Below, one piece after another: positions 18,196 to 27,928 of a stretch of 53,470 nt of DNA. The first letter of the stretch is position 1, and each line of letters begins with the position of its first letter. The notes under the pieces are model-generated. The model was given only the letters and a program-made list of their open reading frames with translations. It searched no databases and had not been told where the DNA came from. The stretch is from an uncultured Microbacteriaceae bacterium. GTDB lineage: Bacteria > Actinomycetota > Actinomycetes > Actinomycetales > Microbacteriaceae. The stretch is from contig CALGUV010000024.1 in the NCBI GenBank assembly GCA_937920245.1, positions 1-53,470 of the forward strand, given 5' to 3'. Both the position numbers and the translations under genes were made by a program.

Positions 18196-18966
18196 CTAAT
18201 TCGGGTACTGGACCACTGGGGAATTGGGCGAGCTAACGTCAATGGTGAGCGCGTCCTTTACCCCTGTTGCAAGGAGAGAATCGAGAACTTTGGACTTCAA
18301 AAGACCCTCATCGGTGGAACCCCAAAAAACCGTGAGATTGCCCTTTCTAAGCACGAGCTTGGAAGTAAGAGATTCGGACACTTCCACCGAGAAAACCTGA
18401 CTATAAGTCTCCAAGGGCAGTGAAAACAGTAATTTCACCGCGGTTGAGAATCTAGGGCTCTCTATCGGGTTGCCATCAAACACGAGAAACGGATACTTCG
18501 AGATTTCTTCGGTGGCGGCTATCTGAACACCAGCAGCGTCATAGAGGTAATTCTTTCCAGATCTCACAAGTATCAGGATTGGCTGTCGTTCCCTTATGCT
18601 CACCCGAAGAGTGTGGGGAGGTTCGGCCTGAGAAGTAAAAGTTTCGATGAGCGAAAACCCGCTAAGCAATTCAGCGATTTCTTCGTCACTAATTGTTGTC
18701 ATTGGTCGGTCATAAAGCCCCGATAGGGCAGACTCTAAATCTGCGACCGCTATCCGTTCGTTTCCAACGAATGTAATTTTTTCCACCGCGAGCATGGGGG
18801 TAAAAAAACTCGCCAATACAACCGCAGTCAATGAAACTGGCGCCACCACTGTCAGAATTCGCCCCCAGAGACCAAAGGCCCCAATCCTGTTTCGTTTGCC
18901 CGGGCTTTTAACGCCACGAATTCGCCTTCGCTCCTGGCCTAGTAGCTCGCGCTCGGGACGCTTCAC
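18196..18966 (-). CDS. ftsQ: Cell division protein FtsQ
   Basis: This 256-residue bitopic divisome protein has a basic cytoplasmic tail (1-33), one membrane helix (about 36-60) and a POTRA domain (from VEKITFVGNERIAVADLE to about 130), then the FtsQ beta domain. It links early and late divisome proteins. The GTG start abuts the murC TGA directly, so translation is probably coupled. Sequence conservation is low, as usual for FtsQ, but the topology and the murC-ftsQ-ftsZ context make the call firm. Confidence 0.93.
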   Translation of the reverse strand: MKRPERELLGQERRRIRGVKSPGKRNRIGAFGLWGRILTVVAPVSLTAVVLASFFTPMLAVEKITFVGNERIAVADLESALSGLYDRPMTTISDEEIAELLSGFSLIETFTSQAEPPHTLRVSIRERQPILILVRSGKNYLYDAAGVQIAATEEISKYPFLVFDGNPIESPRFSTAVKLLFSLPLETYSQVFSVEVSESLTSKLVLRKGNLTVFWGSTDEGLLKSKVLDSLLATGVKDALTIDVSSPNSPVVQYPN

Positions 18967-20355
18967 TCAAACGTCCAGGGCATCAAGTAGAGCAGGCACC
19001 ATCTTATAAATGTCACCGCAGCCCATTGTGATTATGAAATCGCCAGGCATTGCAATCGCTGCTGCTGCTGCTGGAACATCGTCCCAGTTGCTCACCAGTC
19101 TTATTCCGGGAGCTTCGGTGGCTGCATTTGTGATCAGCTCGGCAGTCACACCCGGCTCCGGGTCTTCCCTGGCAGCGTAAATAGCAGTGACCAATGAAAA
19201 ATCACTAATCTTCAGTGCTTCGGCGAATTCCTTGTAAAAGATCCGGGTTCGACTGTAAAGATGAGGTTGAAAAACAGTAATCAATCGGCCTTCACCAACA
19301 CTTGCCTTAGCAGCCCGAAGCGCAGCAGCCACCTCGGTTGGGTGGTGAGCAAAGTCATCATAAACGCTTACCCCACGCCGATCCCCGTGCAGCTGGAACC
19401 GGCGATCGGTGCCCCCAAAGCTGGCCACTGCCGCGAGCGAATCAGCCAGGTCAAACCCAAGTCCCAAAAGAACAGCGACAGCTCCGGCGGCGTTTTGCGC
19501 GTTGTGCTCCCCCGGAATCTTTAGCACGGCTTCGGCACTCTGATTTTCGTAAGTCAGGCTAAAGCTAACCTTCGCTCCGGATGCATCTAGAGAGGTGATC
19601 TTGAGATCGGCGAAATCAGAGACTCCAAAACTTATTATTTTCTTGTTCTGGATCATTTTTGCGACTTGTACCGCACCAACGTCATCTGCGGAGATAACTA
19701 TAAAGTCACTGGCGCCCTCGGCAAACTGAACGAACTCCTTCTGAAAAGCCTCCAGGGAACCGAAATGGTCAAGGTGATCGGGGTCAACGTTTGTAATAAG
19801 AGCAATCGCTGTTTTGTAGTGCAAGAAACTGCTGTCGGACTCGTCAGCCTCAATAACAAACTGCGCTCCACCACCAAAGCCACTTGATGCGCCAAAATCC
19901 TTTATTACCCCGCCGTTTACAAAACTAGGGTCAGCCCCAAGTTTTGAAAGAGCGGTGACCACCATTCCGGTTGATGTCGTCTTACCGTGAGCACCGGCGA
20001 CAGCAATCAGTGAGTACTTAGAGGCAAGATGAGCCAGCAGCGCTGAGCGGTGCAGGACCGGCAAACCTGACTCAATCGCCGCCAACAGCTCCGGATTTGT
20101 TTCCCAGAGCGCGGAGGTGACAACGACCGTGTCGGCGTCGCCCAAATTAGAGGCATCGTGCCCAATAGCTATCAGAACACCGAGGCCCTCAAGGGCGTCG
20201 ATGTTTGGGCTAGTCCTAACATCGGAACCCGTGACCCGCAAGCCCATCTGAACAAGCAACCTAGCGATTCCAGACATGCCGGAACCACCGATTCCTATGA
20301 AGTGAACGGTTCCCAAATCATCAGGGATGGGCTGGCTAAAATCTGGTTTAATCAC
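18967..20355 (-). CDS. murC: UDP-N-acetylmuramate--L-alanine (or glycine) ligase
   Basis: This Mur ligase of about 462 residues adds the first amino acid to UDP-MurNAc. Motifs are the N-terminal [16 protein letters not shown], the ATP site [13 protein letters not shown], and [10 protein letters not shown] with [10 protein letters not shown] choose the GTG at 20355, overlapping the murG stop by 8 bases, because the family starts just before [13 protein letters not shown]. An in-frame ATG at 20409 would add 18 residues with no family match and lie deep inside murG. In Microbacteriaceae with B-type walls position 1 is often glycine; the sequence does not settle this. Confidence 0.96.
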   Translation of the reverse strand: MIKPDFSQPIPDDLGTVHFIGIGGSGMSGIARLLVQMGLRVTGSDVRTSPNIDALEGLGVLIAIGHDASNLGDADTVVVTSALWETNPELLAAIESGLPVLHRSALLAHLASKYSLIAVAGAHGKTTSTGMVVTALSKLGADPSFVNGGVIKDFGASSGFGGGAQFVIEADESDSSFLHYKTAIALITNVDPDHLDHFGSLEAFQKEFVQFAEGASDFIVISADDVGAVQVAKMIQNKKIISFGVSDFADLKITSLDASGAKVSFSLTYENQSAEAVLKIPGEHNAQNAAGAVAVLLGLGFDLADSLAAVASFGGTDRRFQLHGDRRGVSVYDDFAHHPTEVAAALRAAKASVGEGRLITVFQPHLYSRTRIFYKEFAEALKISDFSLVTAIYAAREDPEPGVTAELITNAATEAPGIRLVSNWDDVPAAAAAIAMPGDFIITMGCGDIYKMVPALLDALDV

Positions 20356-21427
20356 GAGCCCTAGTATCCATCGCTTCGAGAACAAATTCTGCAAGCCGCT
20401 CGGTTGCATCGATAATCGCCTCGGATTTTGCAGCCTTAGACATTGAAATCAGGCCCTTCTTATGAGAAATAAGCGGGATCAGAGTGCTAGAAACATAATC
20501 AGCATTAAATTCGGCGTCCGCAATGATTAGACCGCCGCCGGCCTTAACAATCGAGGCCGCATTCAACCGCTGTTCACCGTTGCCCACGGGATAAGGAATG
20601 TAGACAGCGGGTAGGCCAGTTGCTGCGAACTCTGAGACCGTTGAAGCACCGGCCCTAGAGACAGCGAAGTCACTCGCTGAAATAGCAACGTCCATCGCTT
20701 TGCAGTAGGCCATACGCCGATAGCCATCCTGAGAAATGTCCTCAAGATTTGCCCGGTCACCAACTATGTGCAGGACTTGGATGCCTGCCGCATTTAGCCT
20801 GCCTAGGCTTTCGGCAATCGAGTCATTAATGCTCTTTGCCCCCAAAGAACCTCCGGTGACCAAGAGGGTCGGCAACATCGGATCTAACCCGAGTTCGATT
20901 CTCGCCTGCTGCTGATCATACGACGAGGCTGAGGCCACTATCTCTTCGCGAATCGGCATTCCAGTCACCCGCGCACCTTGCAGGTTGCTGTTGGGGAACG
21001 TTACTGCCACGAACTTAGTGAGCCTCGCTCCCAATTTATTTGCGAAGCCCGCCAAAGCATTTGCCTCATGAACTACCAGAGTTGTTCTCGTGAACCAAGC
21101 CGCCAAGTAAGCCGGTGCAGAAGCGTATCCCCCAAAACCAACTACGCAGTCAATCGAGCGGGCTCTAATCAGCCTGGCAACCTGAAAGCTTGCAGCCGCT
21201 AGCCGAAATGGATAGCTAAAACTATCTAAGGACAGCCTTCTAGGAAGCGGAAGTCTGGGAATGGTAACAAGCTCGAATCCGCGGTTTGGGACCAACCTGG
21301 ATTCGAGACCCTCTTTAGTTCCTAGAGCAATTACCTCGTGCTTCTGATCCCGAAGAAGCTCTCCAAGCGCCAGCAGCGGATTCACGTGCCCTCCGGTGCC
21401 GCCACCGGCCAATAAAAATCTACTCAT
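20348..21427 (-). CDS. murG: UDP-GlcNAc:lipid I N-acetylglucosaminyltransferase MurG
   Basis: This 359-residue GT28 glycosyltransferase converts lipid I to lipid II on the inner face of the membrane. The N-terminal glycine-rich loop [17 protein letters not shown] and the donor-site region [20 protein letters not shown] are clear, as is [12 protein letters not shown]. The ATG overlaps the ftsW stop (ATGA). Length is normal. Confidence 0.97.
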   Translation of the reverse strand: MSRFLLAGGGTGGHVNPLLALGELLRDQKHEVIALGTKEGLESRLVPNRGFELVTIPRLPLPRRLSLDSFSYPFRLAAASFQVARLIRARSIDCVVGFGGYASAPAYLAAWFTRTTLVVHEANALAGFANKLGARLTKFVAVTFPNSNLQGARVTGMPIREEIVASASSYDQQQARIELGLDPMLPTLLVTGGSLGAKSINDSIAESLGRLNAAGIQVLHIVGDRANLEDISQDGYRRMAYCKAMDVAISASDFAVSRAGASTVSEFAATGLPAVYIPYPVGNGEQRLNAASIVKAGGGLIIADAEFNADYVSSTLIPLISHKKGLISMSKAAKSEAIIDATERLAEFVLEAMDTRARD

Positions 21428-22575
21428 CCATTACTCCGGCCAAGATTCAGTGTTCGATCGCGCTCGACAGCCAGCACCACGCCAATGCCAGCCAAAGTCG
21501 CAATCAGCGACGAGCCACCAGCTGAAATAAGAGGCAGCGGGACGCCCAAGACTGGCAATAACCCAAGAACAACAGAAATGTTGATAAAGGCCTGCAAAAC
21601 GACCCAAAGCATGACCCCGACTACCAGGTTGCGACTAAAGGCATTGCTCTGGTGCTTAGCAATTGAGAACATGGTTAGCCCGAGCGCAAAAAACAAAAGG
21701 ACCACGAATAAAGCACCTATGAGTCCAAGCTCTTCACCGATTACGGCAAATATAAAGTCATTCTCAACTTCCGGGATCCAGCTCCACTTGAGTTTGGAGC
21801 GACCGAGTCCAGTTCCCCAAATGCCGCCCGAAGCCAGAGCCCAGGTACCCTTCTCGTACTGCCACATAACCCCCATGGGGTCCGCAGCCCCTGGATTGAG
21901 CCAGGCACTGAAGCGAATAAGTCGTGAAGGCGACATCATGACCAGGCCAAAAGCTGCTACTACTCCAGCTATTGCTATTCCAAGGAAATATGCCCAGGGC
22001 ATGCCCGCGATCAGAAACAGTCCGATTAGAGTCACAGCCATTACAGCTCCGGTCCCCAAGTCTTTCCCCAGTACTGCCACTAGAAACAAGGCCCCGACGG
22101 AAAACATAAAGACGCGAACCCATATTTGACGATTTCTGACTGGGTCATCGGTCAACTTCGCCAACTGATTAGCAAATGCCAGAATCAACCCCAGCTTCAA
22201 AAACTCAGAGGGCTGGATGTTGGTGAACCCGATATCTAGCCAGTTTCGGTTTCCATTTATCTCAACACCGAAAAAAACCGTCACCACTTGCAGGCCCAGC
22301 GTTAAGTAAAGAGCCACCAAGCTGGTGCGGCGAAATAGCCCGATTGGGAGGCTGGCAACTATAAACATCGAAGCCATGCCGATGATTGCATACAGACCCT
22401 GTCTCAGAAAAGTACTGCCGGCATTGGCGGTTTCCTTGAAACTATCCACGGCCGACGCGCTTGCAACCATCGCCAAACCAAATAGCACAGTCAAGATTGT
22501 GAGGCCCAAAAGTAGGTAAAACTGTCTGGATTGAGCGCGAAAAGACTGGCTGGTGATTTGCCTCAAGTCGGTCAT
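21424..22575 (-). CDS. ftsW: Peptidoglycan polymerase FtsW (SEDS family)
   Basis: This 383-residue SEDS glycosyltransferase has ten hydrophobic segments and polymerises lipid II at the septum with FtsI. Family motifs include NGNRNWLDIGFTNIQPSEFLKLGL (read in pieces), LGKDLGTGAVM, WQYEKGTWALASGGIWGTGLG, ENDFIFAVIGEELG and the C-terminal GLLPVLGVPLPLISAGGSS. It overlaps murD (ATGA) and murG by four bases each. Position between murD and murG separates it from RodA. Confidence 0.96.
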   Translation of the reverse strand: MTDLRQITSQSFRAQSRQFYLLLGLTILTVLFGLAMVASASAVDSFKETANAGSTFLRQGLYAIIGMASMFIVASLPIGLFRRTSLVALYLTLGLQVVTVFFGVEINGNRNWLDIGFTNIQPSEFLKLGLILAFANQLAKLTDDPVRNRQIWVRVFMFSVGALFLVAVLGKDLGTGAVMAVTLIGLFLIAGMPWAYFLGIAIAGVVAAFGLVMMSPSRLIRFSAWLNPGAADPMGVMWQYEKGTWALASGGIWGTGLGRSKLKWSWIPEVENDFIFAVIGEELGLIGALFVVLLFFALGLTMFSIAKHQSNAFSRNLVVGVMLWVVLQAFINISVVLGLLPVLGVPLPLISAGGSSLIATLAGIGVVLAVERDRTLNLGRSNG

Positions 22576-24011
22576 TTCACACCGAGCTTTCTGGCTGCTT
22601 CGACAAACTTGTCCCCACGCTCGGCGTAGTCCAGAAATTGGTCCATGGAGGCAGCCATAGGTGCCAGTAGGACCGTGTCCCCGGGTTTAGAAATTTCGAA
22701 CGCCGACTGAACAGCTGAGCCCATGGGATCATTCTTCGCCGCCAACACAACCGGCAGTGCCGGCAAATGTTCGCTGAAGAGGCCCTCAAGTAGTTCGGTT
22801 TCAGCGCCGAGCAAGACAACTCCGCGAAGTTTGGCTCCGTGCCGAATGATTAGCGGCTCTGGGTTTACGCCCTTTAACAAGCCCCCGAGAATCCATACAA
22901 CCGATTCAGATGCGCCTAACGAAGCTTCGGCGGCATGCGCATTCGTGGCCTTGGAGTCATTGACGAAACGAACTTGACCCACCTGTCCTAAAAATTGCGC
23001 TCGATGGGGTGCAAGCTGAAAAGATCGAAGAGCCTGCTTCACGTAAATCGGTTCAACCCCGCACGCTCTGGCGATGGTCGCTGCCGCAGCTGCATTGGCT
23101 AAAAGGTGACTGGAAGCTGACGATATCTGCTCAATGTCAGCAATTTCGCAAACTTCAAGCGCAGTATTTGCCCGATCGCTCAAGAATGCCCTGTCAACAA
23201 GAAATTCTTCAACGTAACCGACCGAGGACATCGCCGGCGCCCCGAGACTAAAGCTGACCGCGCGGCAGCCGACAGCCACTTCTGCTTGTTGAGCCGCTTC
23301 AAGCGTCTTGGAATCTTGTTCGTTGAAAACGATCACGTTCGCCGCGTTCTGATAAATCTTGGCTTTTGCCCCCCAGTAGCTATCAAAGTCACCGTGCCAG
23401 TCGAGGTGGTCTTCGGCTATGTTCAAAAAGGCGGCGACATTGAGCGAAATCTGTCCCAAGTAGTGAAGCTGGAAGCTGGAAAGCTCTACAACAAGGTAGT
23501 CAAAACCCACCGGATCCCGTATGGCATCGAGAATTGGCACTCCGATATTGCCGCAGGCAATTGCCGTTTTTCCGGACTCCAAAAGCATTGCCTGAGTCAT
23601 TTCACTCGTGGTTGTCTTACCGTTGGTGCCGGTCACGCCGATCCACTCGGCGACTTTGTCGTGCTTGTCCCGAAGCCTCCACGCCAATTCGATGTCGCCA
23701 ATAACAAGGATTCCCTTTTCCTCGAGCTCCCGGACTAGCGGGTGACTGGGGCTAAAGCCGGGCGAAACAACTGCAAAATCTGGCTGAAATCCAAGCTTCG
23801 ATAAAACCTCTGGTGACTCGGAAGCTAAAAATTTTGATCCAATCAGGCCCACCAAATCCACAAGCTCTGGCTTTGCTGTTTTTCCAACAACCGCAGTCTC
23901 CACTCCAAGCTCAACCAGCGTGTCGACAACCGAAAACCCTGACTTGCCAAGCCCAACGACTACAGCCTTTAGGTTTGGCCACGAACCGTGCCAGGAGTCG
24001 GGGAGCATCAT
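22572..24011 (-). CDS. murD: UDP-N-acetylmuramoyl-L-alanine--D-glutamate ligase
   Basis: This Mur ligase of about 479 residues adds D-Glu to the nucleotide precursor. The ATP loop [14 protein letters not shown], the SSFQLHYL segment and the C-terminal [10 protein letters not shown] and [12 protein letters not shown] motifs are typical. Start choice: the ATGs at 24011 and 24008 overlap the mraY TGA and have GGA just upstream; the in-frame ATG at 24026 has no ribosome site. It is part of the coupled murE-murF-mraY-murD-ftsW-murG-murC run. Confidence 0.96.
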   Translation of the reverse strand: MMLPDSWHGSWPNLKAVVVGLGKSGFSVVDTLVELGVETAVVGKTAKPELVDLVGLIGSKFLASESPEVLSKLGFQPDFAVVSPGFSPSHPLVRELEEKGILVIGDIELAWRLRDKHDKVAEWIGVTGTNGKTTTSEMTQAMLLESGKTAIACGNIGVPILDAIRDPVGFDYLVVELSSFQLHYLGQISLNVAAFLNIAEDHLDWHGDFDSYWGAKAKIYQNAANVIVFNEQDSKTLEAAQQAEVAVGCRAVSFSLGAPAMSSVGYVEEFLVDRAFLSDRANTALEVCEIADIEQISSASSHLLANAAAAATIARACGVEPIYVKQALRSFQLAPHRAQFLGQVGQVRFVNDSKATNAHAAEASLGASESVVWILGGLLKGVNPEPLIIRHGAKLRGVVLLGAETELLEGLFSEHLPALPVVLAAKNDPMGSAVQSAFEISKPGDTVLLAPMAASMDQFLDYAERGDKFVEAARKLGVK

Positions 24012-25111
24012 ATTCCGTAGATCCATTCAAAGTAGAACAAACCAACCCCCGAGACCACGCACAGGGCACCAATTATCCAGAACCTAACCACAACGGTAAT
24101 TTCTGCCCAGCCTTTGAGTTCAAAGTGATGATGCAAAGGGGACATCAGAAAGACTCTTCTGCCAACGCCGGTTCGCTTTTTGGTTAGTTTGAAGAACACT
24201 CTTTGAATAACAACCGAACCGGTCACGATTACGAATATTCCACCGATTAGAACCAACAGCAATTCAGTTCTAGACACGATGGCTAGAGCGGCTAGCCCTC
24301 CGCCGAGGGCCAAAGAACCGGTGTCCCCCATAAAAATCTGTGCTGGCGAAGTGTTCCACCATAGAAAACCGATGCAGGCACCCACTATTGCGGTGGCGAC
24401 AACCGCCAGATCTAGTGGGTCACGGACTTGATAACAGGAGGCAAGGTTCTGAGTCACGGTTGCACAGCTTTGGTTGAACTGCCAAAAACCGATAACGACG
24501 TATGCGCCCATCGAAATAACAAGCGAACCCGATGCCAGCCCGTCAAGGCCGTCGGCGATATTCACGCCGTTCGATGCCGATGCGACCAGCAAATACACCC
24601 AACCTATGAAAAGCGCCATGCCGATAAAGCTGCCCCAAAAAAACAAATCAACTGGCAAGTCGCGAAAGAGTGATATCGAAGTCGAAGCGGGGGTCAACCC
24701 TCTTTCATCTGGGAACTGCAGAGCAAGAACGGCAAAAGCAACTGCAACAATGCCCTGCCCACCAATTTTCGCCCAGCCGCCAAGACCCAGGCTGCGCTGG
24801 TTCTTCACCTTTAGGTAATCGTCAATAAAGCCGATCAGCCCCAAACCAACCATCATAAAAAGAACCAGGAGGGCTGAGGCCGATGGCGTCTCGCCATTTA
24901 TCAACTTTGCCGTGAAATATCCGGCGACTGCGGCGAACAAAATAACTATGCCGCCCATTGTTGGGGTACCGCGTTTTGTGTGATGAGCCTCAGGACCATC
25001 GTCACGAATGAATTGACCCCAGTTGAGTGACCTAAATAAGGCTATAAAAGCTGGCGTTGCTAAAAGTGAAATGAAGAGCGATATTCCTCCGGCGGCTAGC
25101 AATGCTCTCAT
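24008..25111 (-). CDS. mraY: Phospho-MurNAc-pentapeptide transferase MraY
   Basis: This 367-residue integral membrane enzyme has about ten helices and makes lipid I from UDP-MurNAc-pentapeptide and undecaprenyl phosphate. Catalytic and binding motifs are [42 protein letters not shown] and the HHHFELKGW histidine cluster. The ATG overlaps the murF stop by four bases (ATGA). Length is normal. Confidence 0.97.
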   Translation of the reverse strand: MRALLAAGGISLFISLLATPAFIALFRSLNWGQFIRDDGPEAHHTKRGTPTMGGIVILFAAVAGYFTAKLINGETPSASALLVLFMMVGLGLIGFIDDYLKVKNQRSLGLGGWAKIGGQGIVAVAFAVLALQFPDERGLTPASTSISLFRDLPVDLFFWGSFIGMALFIGWVYLLVASASNGVNIADGLDGLASGSLVISMGAYVVIGFWQFNQSCATVTQNLASCYQVRDPLDLAVVATAIVGACIGFLWWNTSPAQIFMGDTGSLALGGGLAALAIVSRTELLLVLIGGIFVIVTGSVVIQRVFFKLTKKRTGVGRRVFLMSPLHHHFELKGWAEITVVVRFWIIGALCVVSGVGLFYFEWIYGI

Positions 25112-26502
25112 GTCACACCCGCCAAATCATCGCCCAAGAATCTAAGTCCAGAAACGTTGCTGGATTTCACCAAGACCACGTCTCCTGCCAATAGCATTCC
25201 ACGAATCGCCGGCAAAGCAGCCTCGACCGAGCCGTAAAATGCAGATTCACCATCCCAGCTCCCTTCTGCTGTTGCCGATAGATGCAGGATTTTGGCGTCC
25301 TGACCAACAACGATTAGCTTGTCAATGTTGTATCGAACCAGCAACAAGCCAAGACTGCGGTGCTCCTGGTCAGATATTTCACCAAGCTCGGCCATTGAGC
25401 CCAGAACCGCTAGGGTTCTGTGTCCACTCCGACCAATCGTCGCAAGGGTTTGAAGAGCCGCCCTCATGGAATCGGGCGACGCGTTGTAAGCATCGTTGAT
25501 GACGTACACGTCCTGAGATGTCTTCGTAAGCTGCATTCGCCAGCGTTCGGCAAGCTCCATTTTCTCGAGTGCGTCAAAACTTTGCACGCGGTCTAACCCG
25601 AGATATTCGGCCACCTCTAGGGCAGCTGCGGCATTCATGGCTTGGTGCTCACCCAAAATGTTCAGTCGAAGCACTTCCGGATCGGAATTCCCAATCTGAA
25701 GACTGACAACGGTACCCCCGAGCGAGATATCGGTGTCAATGATTCGAGTATGGGCTGAGGAATCAAAGCCGAAACCGGAGAAGCTGGCTTCTCCTGCCGG
25801 CAGATAATCTCTGACAATAGGGTCATCAAAGTTCAAAACCACATGTTGCGAAGTGTGGTGTACCAACTCCGCTTTGATTTTTGCGGTCTCCTCGAGTCCA
25901 CCGAACACGCCCGCATGTGCCAAGCCGACTTTCAATATCACCGAAATGTCCGGCCTAGACCACTCTGCAAGCTTAGAAATAGACCCCGGTCCGGCCGCCC
26001 CGTATTCGAGAATTAGGTAGCGAGTATCAAAATCAATTTTCAATACCGTGGTTGGAAGACCGACTTTGTTGTTATAGGAGCCCTTGGGAGCGACCGTGAC
26101 CCCAACTGGCTTCAGAATCTCGGCGAGCATATTTTTAGTGGAGGTCTTTCCGTTGGAGCCAGTTATACCAATAACGGTCAAAACAGACGAAGATCGGACT
26201 CTCGCAAGCACTTCATTCGCCAATGCGCTGAGCGCCTCAACAGTGTCCGAGACCACTATCTGGTCGATGTCTACAGAATCAGAAGGCTCAGAAACAATGG
26301 CAAGTGCTGCACCTTTTGAAGAAACTTCGGATAAGAAGCGGTGACCATCGTCGTTCGCTCCAATCTTGGCGAAGAAAATATCTCCGGAGGAAATTTCCCT
26401 GGAATCGGTGCTCGAGAACCCGGAAACGAATCCCGACGGATCTCCGCGATAAATTTCACCATTCACCGCGAGCGCTACCTCGGCAAGACTTAGTTCAATC
26501 AA
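25108..26502 (-). CDS. murF: UDP-MurNAc-tripeptide--D-alanyl-D-alanine ligase
   Basis: This Mur ligase of about 464 residues adds D-Ala-D-Ala. The ATP loop is [40 protein letters not shown] and LGSMAELGE are family motifs. I choose the TTG at 26502, which overlaps the murE TGA by 8 bases and gives the expected N-terminus [17 protein letters not shown]. An ATG at 26538 is in frame but would add a non-conserved segment inside murE. Confidence 0.95.
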   Translation of the reverse strand: MIELSLAEVALAVNGEIYRGDPSGFVSGFSSTDSREISSGDIFFAKIGANDDGHRFLSEVSSKGAALAIVSEPSDSVDIDQIVVSDTVEALSALANEVLARVRSSSVLTVIGITGSNGKTSTKNMLAEILKPVGVTVAPKGSYNNKVGLPTTVLKIDFDTRYLILEYGAAGPGSISKLAEWSRPDISVILKVGLAHAGVFGGLEETAKIKAELVHHTSQHVVLNFDDPIVRDYLPAGEASFSGFGFDSSAHTRIIDTDISLGGTVVSLQIGNSDPEVLRLNILGEHQAMNAAAALEVAEYLGLDRVQSFDALEKMELAERWRMQLTKTSQDVYVINDAYNASPDSMRAALQTLATIGRSGHRTLAVLGSMAELGEISDQEHRSLGLLLVRYNIDKLIVVGQDAKILHLSATAEGSWDGESAFYGSVEAALPAIRGMLLAGDVVLVKSSNVSGLRFLGDDLAGVT

Positions 26503-27928
26503 GGTCCAGCGCCTTTCTTGCCTGAAGGTATGCATCAAAGGGAAGCTTCTTCCCTTTCACCTCGCGATACTTTAGGTGCCCAGGACCGCACCATAGTATT
26601 GCCCCACCGGCGCCAACCAGATCAACGGCCCTTGAGATTGCCAGAGCCGGGTCGTCAATTTCAGAGATTGAGCTGGCTGGACTGACCTCCAAAATCCCGG
26701 CCATTAGCGCAGCCCTAATCAAGGCTGGGTCCTCGCTCCTTGGATGCTGGTCCGTTACCACGATATGGTCAGCATATTTACCAGCCGCTCTACCCATTTC
26801 AATCCGTTTTCCGCTGTCCCTGTCACCAGATGCGCCGAGTACTATTACCAGCTTTGAATACTTATCACTCAGTTCCTGAGCAGCCAGCTCGACCGCCTGA
26901 GGCGTGTGAGCGTAGTCAAGATAAATGTGAGGAGTTGTTTCACTCACTAATTGCAGGCGACCCGGCACTAGCGTTTCCATTTCGAGTGCCGCGGCAGCAA
27001 CCGCCTTGGCGCTATAGCCGGCCTCGAGGAGCATTACTGCTGCCAGCACCAGGTTCTTGGACATGAGCGGGCCAATGTCTCGAGCCAACAACAGTTCTTG
27101 TCTCCCGGTGATTTTGATTCCGGCAGCGGTTACCTCAAAGCTGTAATCCTGATTCTGGCCGATACCAACCGAGCCCTCAAGCGATTCGGCACGAGCAAGT
27201 TCTAACATTTGCTCGCCGAAGCGATCCTCTACGTTTATCACCGAACGCCCAGAGAACTTTCTGGTAAACAGCGCTGCTTTGGCGGATAGATAATTCTCCA
27301 TTGTGCCAAACTCATCAAGGTGATCCCGTGTGAGATTAGTGAAGCCAGCTACGTCGAAAACTAAACCATCAACTCTGTGCCGAACAAGCGCTTGGGCTGA
27401 AACCTCCACGACCGCAGCCTTTGCGTCTGAATCTGCCATCTCCAAAAGCAAATGGTGCAGCCTCGGTGCTTCCGGAGTGGTCAAGGCGCTGTCTACCCTG
27501 TGCTTGTCGATTTGGGTAAAGGCAGAAGAGGATAGGCCTGCCTTTACTCCCATGTGGAGAAGCAGTTGGTGAAGAAAAAATACCGTGGAGGTTTTACCGT
27601 TTGTACCAGTCACCCCAAAAATCTGAAGGCCCAAGTCCATCGTCCCCATAACAAAAGCGGATATGTGACCCGCAATAGACCGTGGATCCGGATGCATCAG
27701 AACTGGAATATCCGACTTGACTGGGCTATCGCTCAAAACTGCGGCGGCTCCGGCAGCAATTGCGTCGGATAGGAAATCAATTCCGTGCGCCTTTTCCCCT
27801 TGAACGGCTATAAACAAACACCCGGGCACAACATCAAGAGAGCTGATAGCAACCGAAGTTATGTCAACTTGATTGCCGACAAGAATCCCTAAATCAAATG
27901 CCTCCGCTATTTCACTAGTCGTTCTCAT
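26495..27928 (-). CDS. murE: UDP-MurNAc-dipeptide ligase MurE, atypical third-residue specificity
   Basis: This 477-residue Mur ligase adds the third stem-peptide residue. The ATP loop is [13 protein letters not shown], the carbamylated lysine is about K217 in YLSAKAALF, and DYAHTPQAV follows. The specificity motif that reads DNPR in meso-diaminopimelate enzymes is QHPR here (394-397, in VVTDQHPRSEDP). Asp and Asn contact the extra carboxylate of diaminopimelate, so this enzyme probably uses another diamino acid (lysine, ornithine or diaminobutyrate), as in B-type walls of Microbacteriaceae. The specificity is inference. The ATG start overlaps the ftsI end by 14 bases. Confidence 0.95.
   Translation of the reverse strand: MRTTSEIAEAFDLGILVGNQVDITSVAISSLDVVPGCLFIAVQGEKAHGIDFLSDAIAAGAAAVLSDSPVKSDIPVLMHPDPRSIAGHISAFVMGTMDLGLQIFGVTGTNGKTSTVFFLHQLLLHMGVKAGLSSSAFTQIDKHRVDSALTTPEAPRLHHLLLEMADSDAKAAVVEVSAQALVRHRVDGLVFDVAGFTNLTRDHLDEFGTMENYLSAKAALFTRKFSGRSVINVEDRFGEQMLELARAESLEGSVGIGQNQDYSFEVTAAGIKITGRQELLLARDIGPLMSKNLVLAAVMLLEAGYSAKAVAAAALEMETLVPGRLQLVSETTPHIYLDYAHTPQAVELAAQELSDKYSKLVIVLGASGDRDSGKRIEMGRAAGKYADHIVVTDQHPRSEDPALIRAALMAGILEVSPASSISEIDDPALAISRAVDLVGAGGAILWCGPGHLKYREVKGKKLPFDAYLQARKALDLD

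Noticed and set aside
20356-20409. Upstream ATG for murC
   Set aside because: It would overlap murG by 62 bases and add residues outside the family; the GTG at the murG stop gives the expected N-terminus.
21485-22129. A 214-codon plus-strand open frame opposite ftsW
   Set aside because: It is entirely antisense to a clear SEDS protein, has a composition expected of a shadow frame and no recognisable domain or ribosome site.
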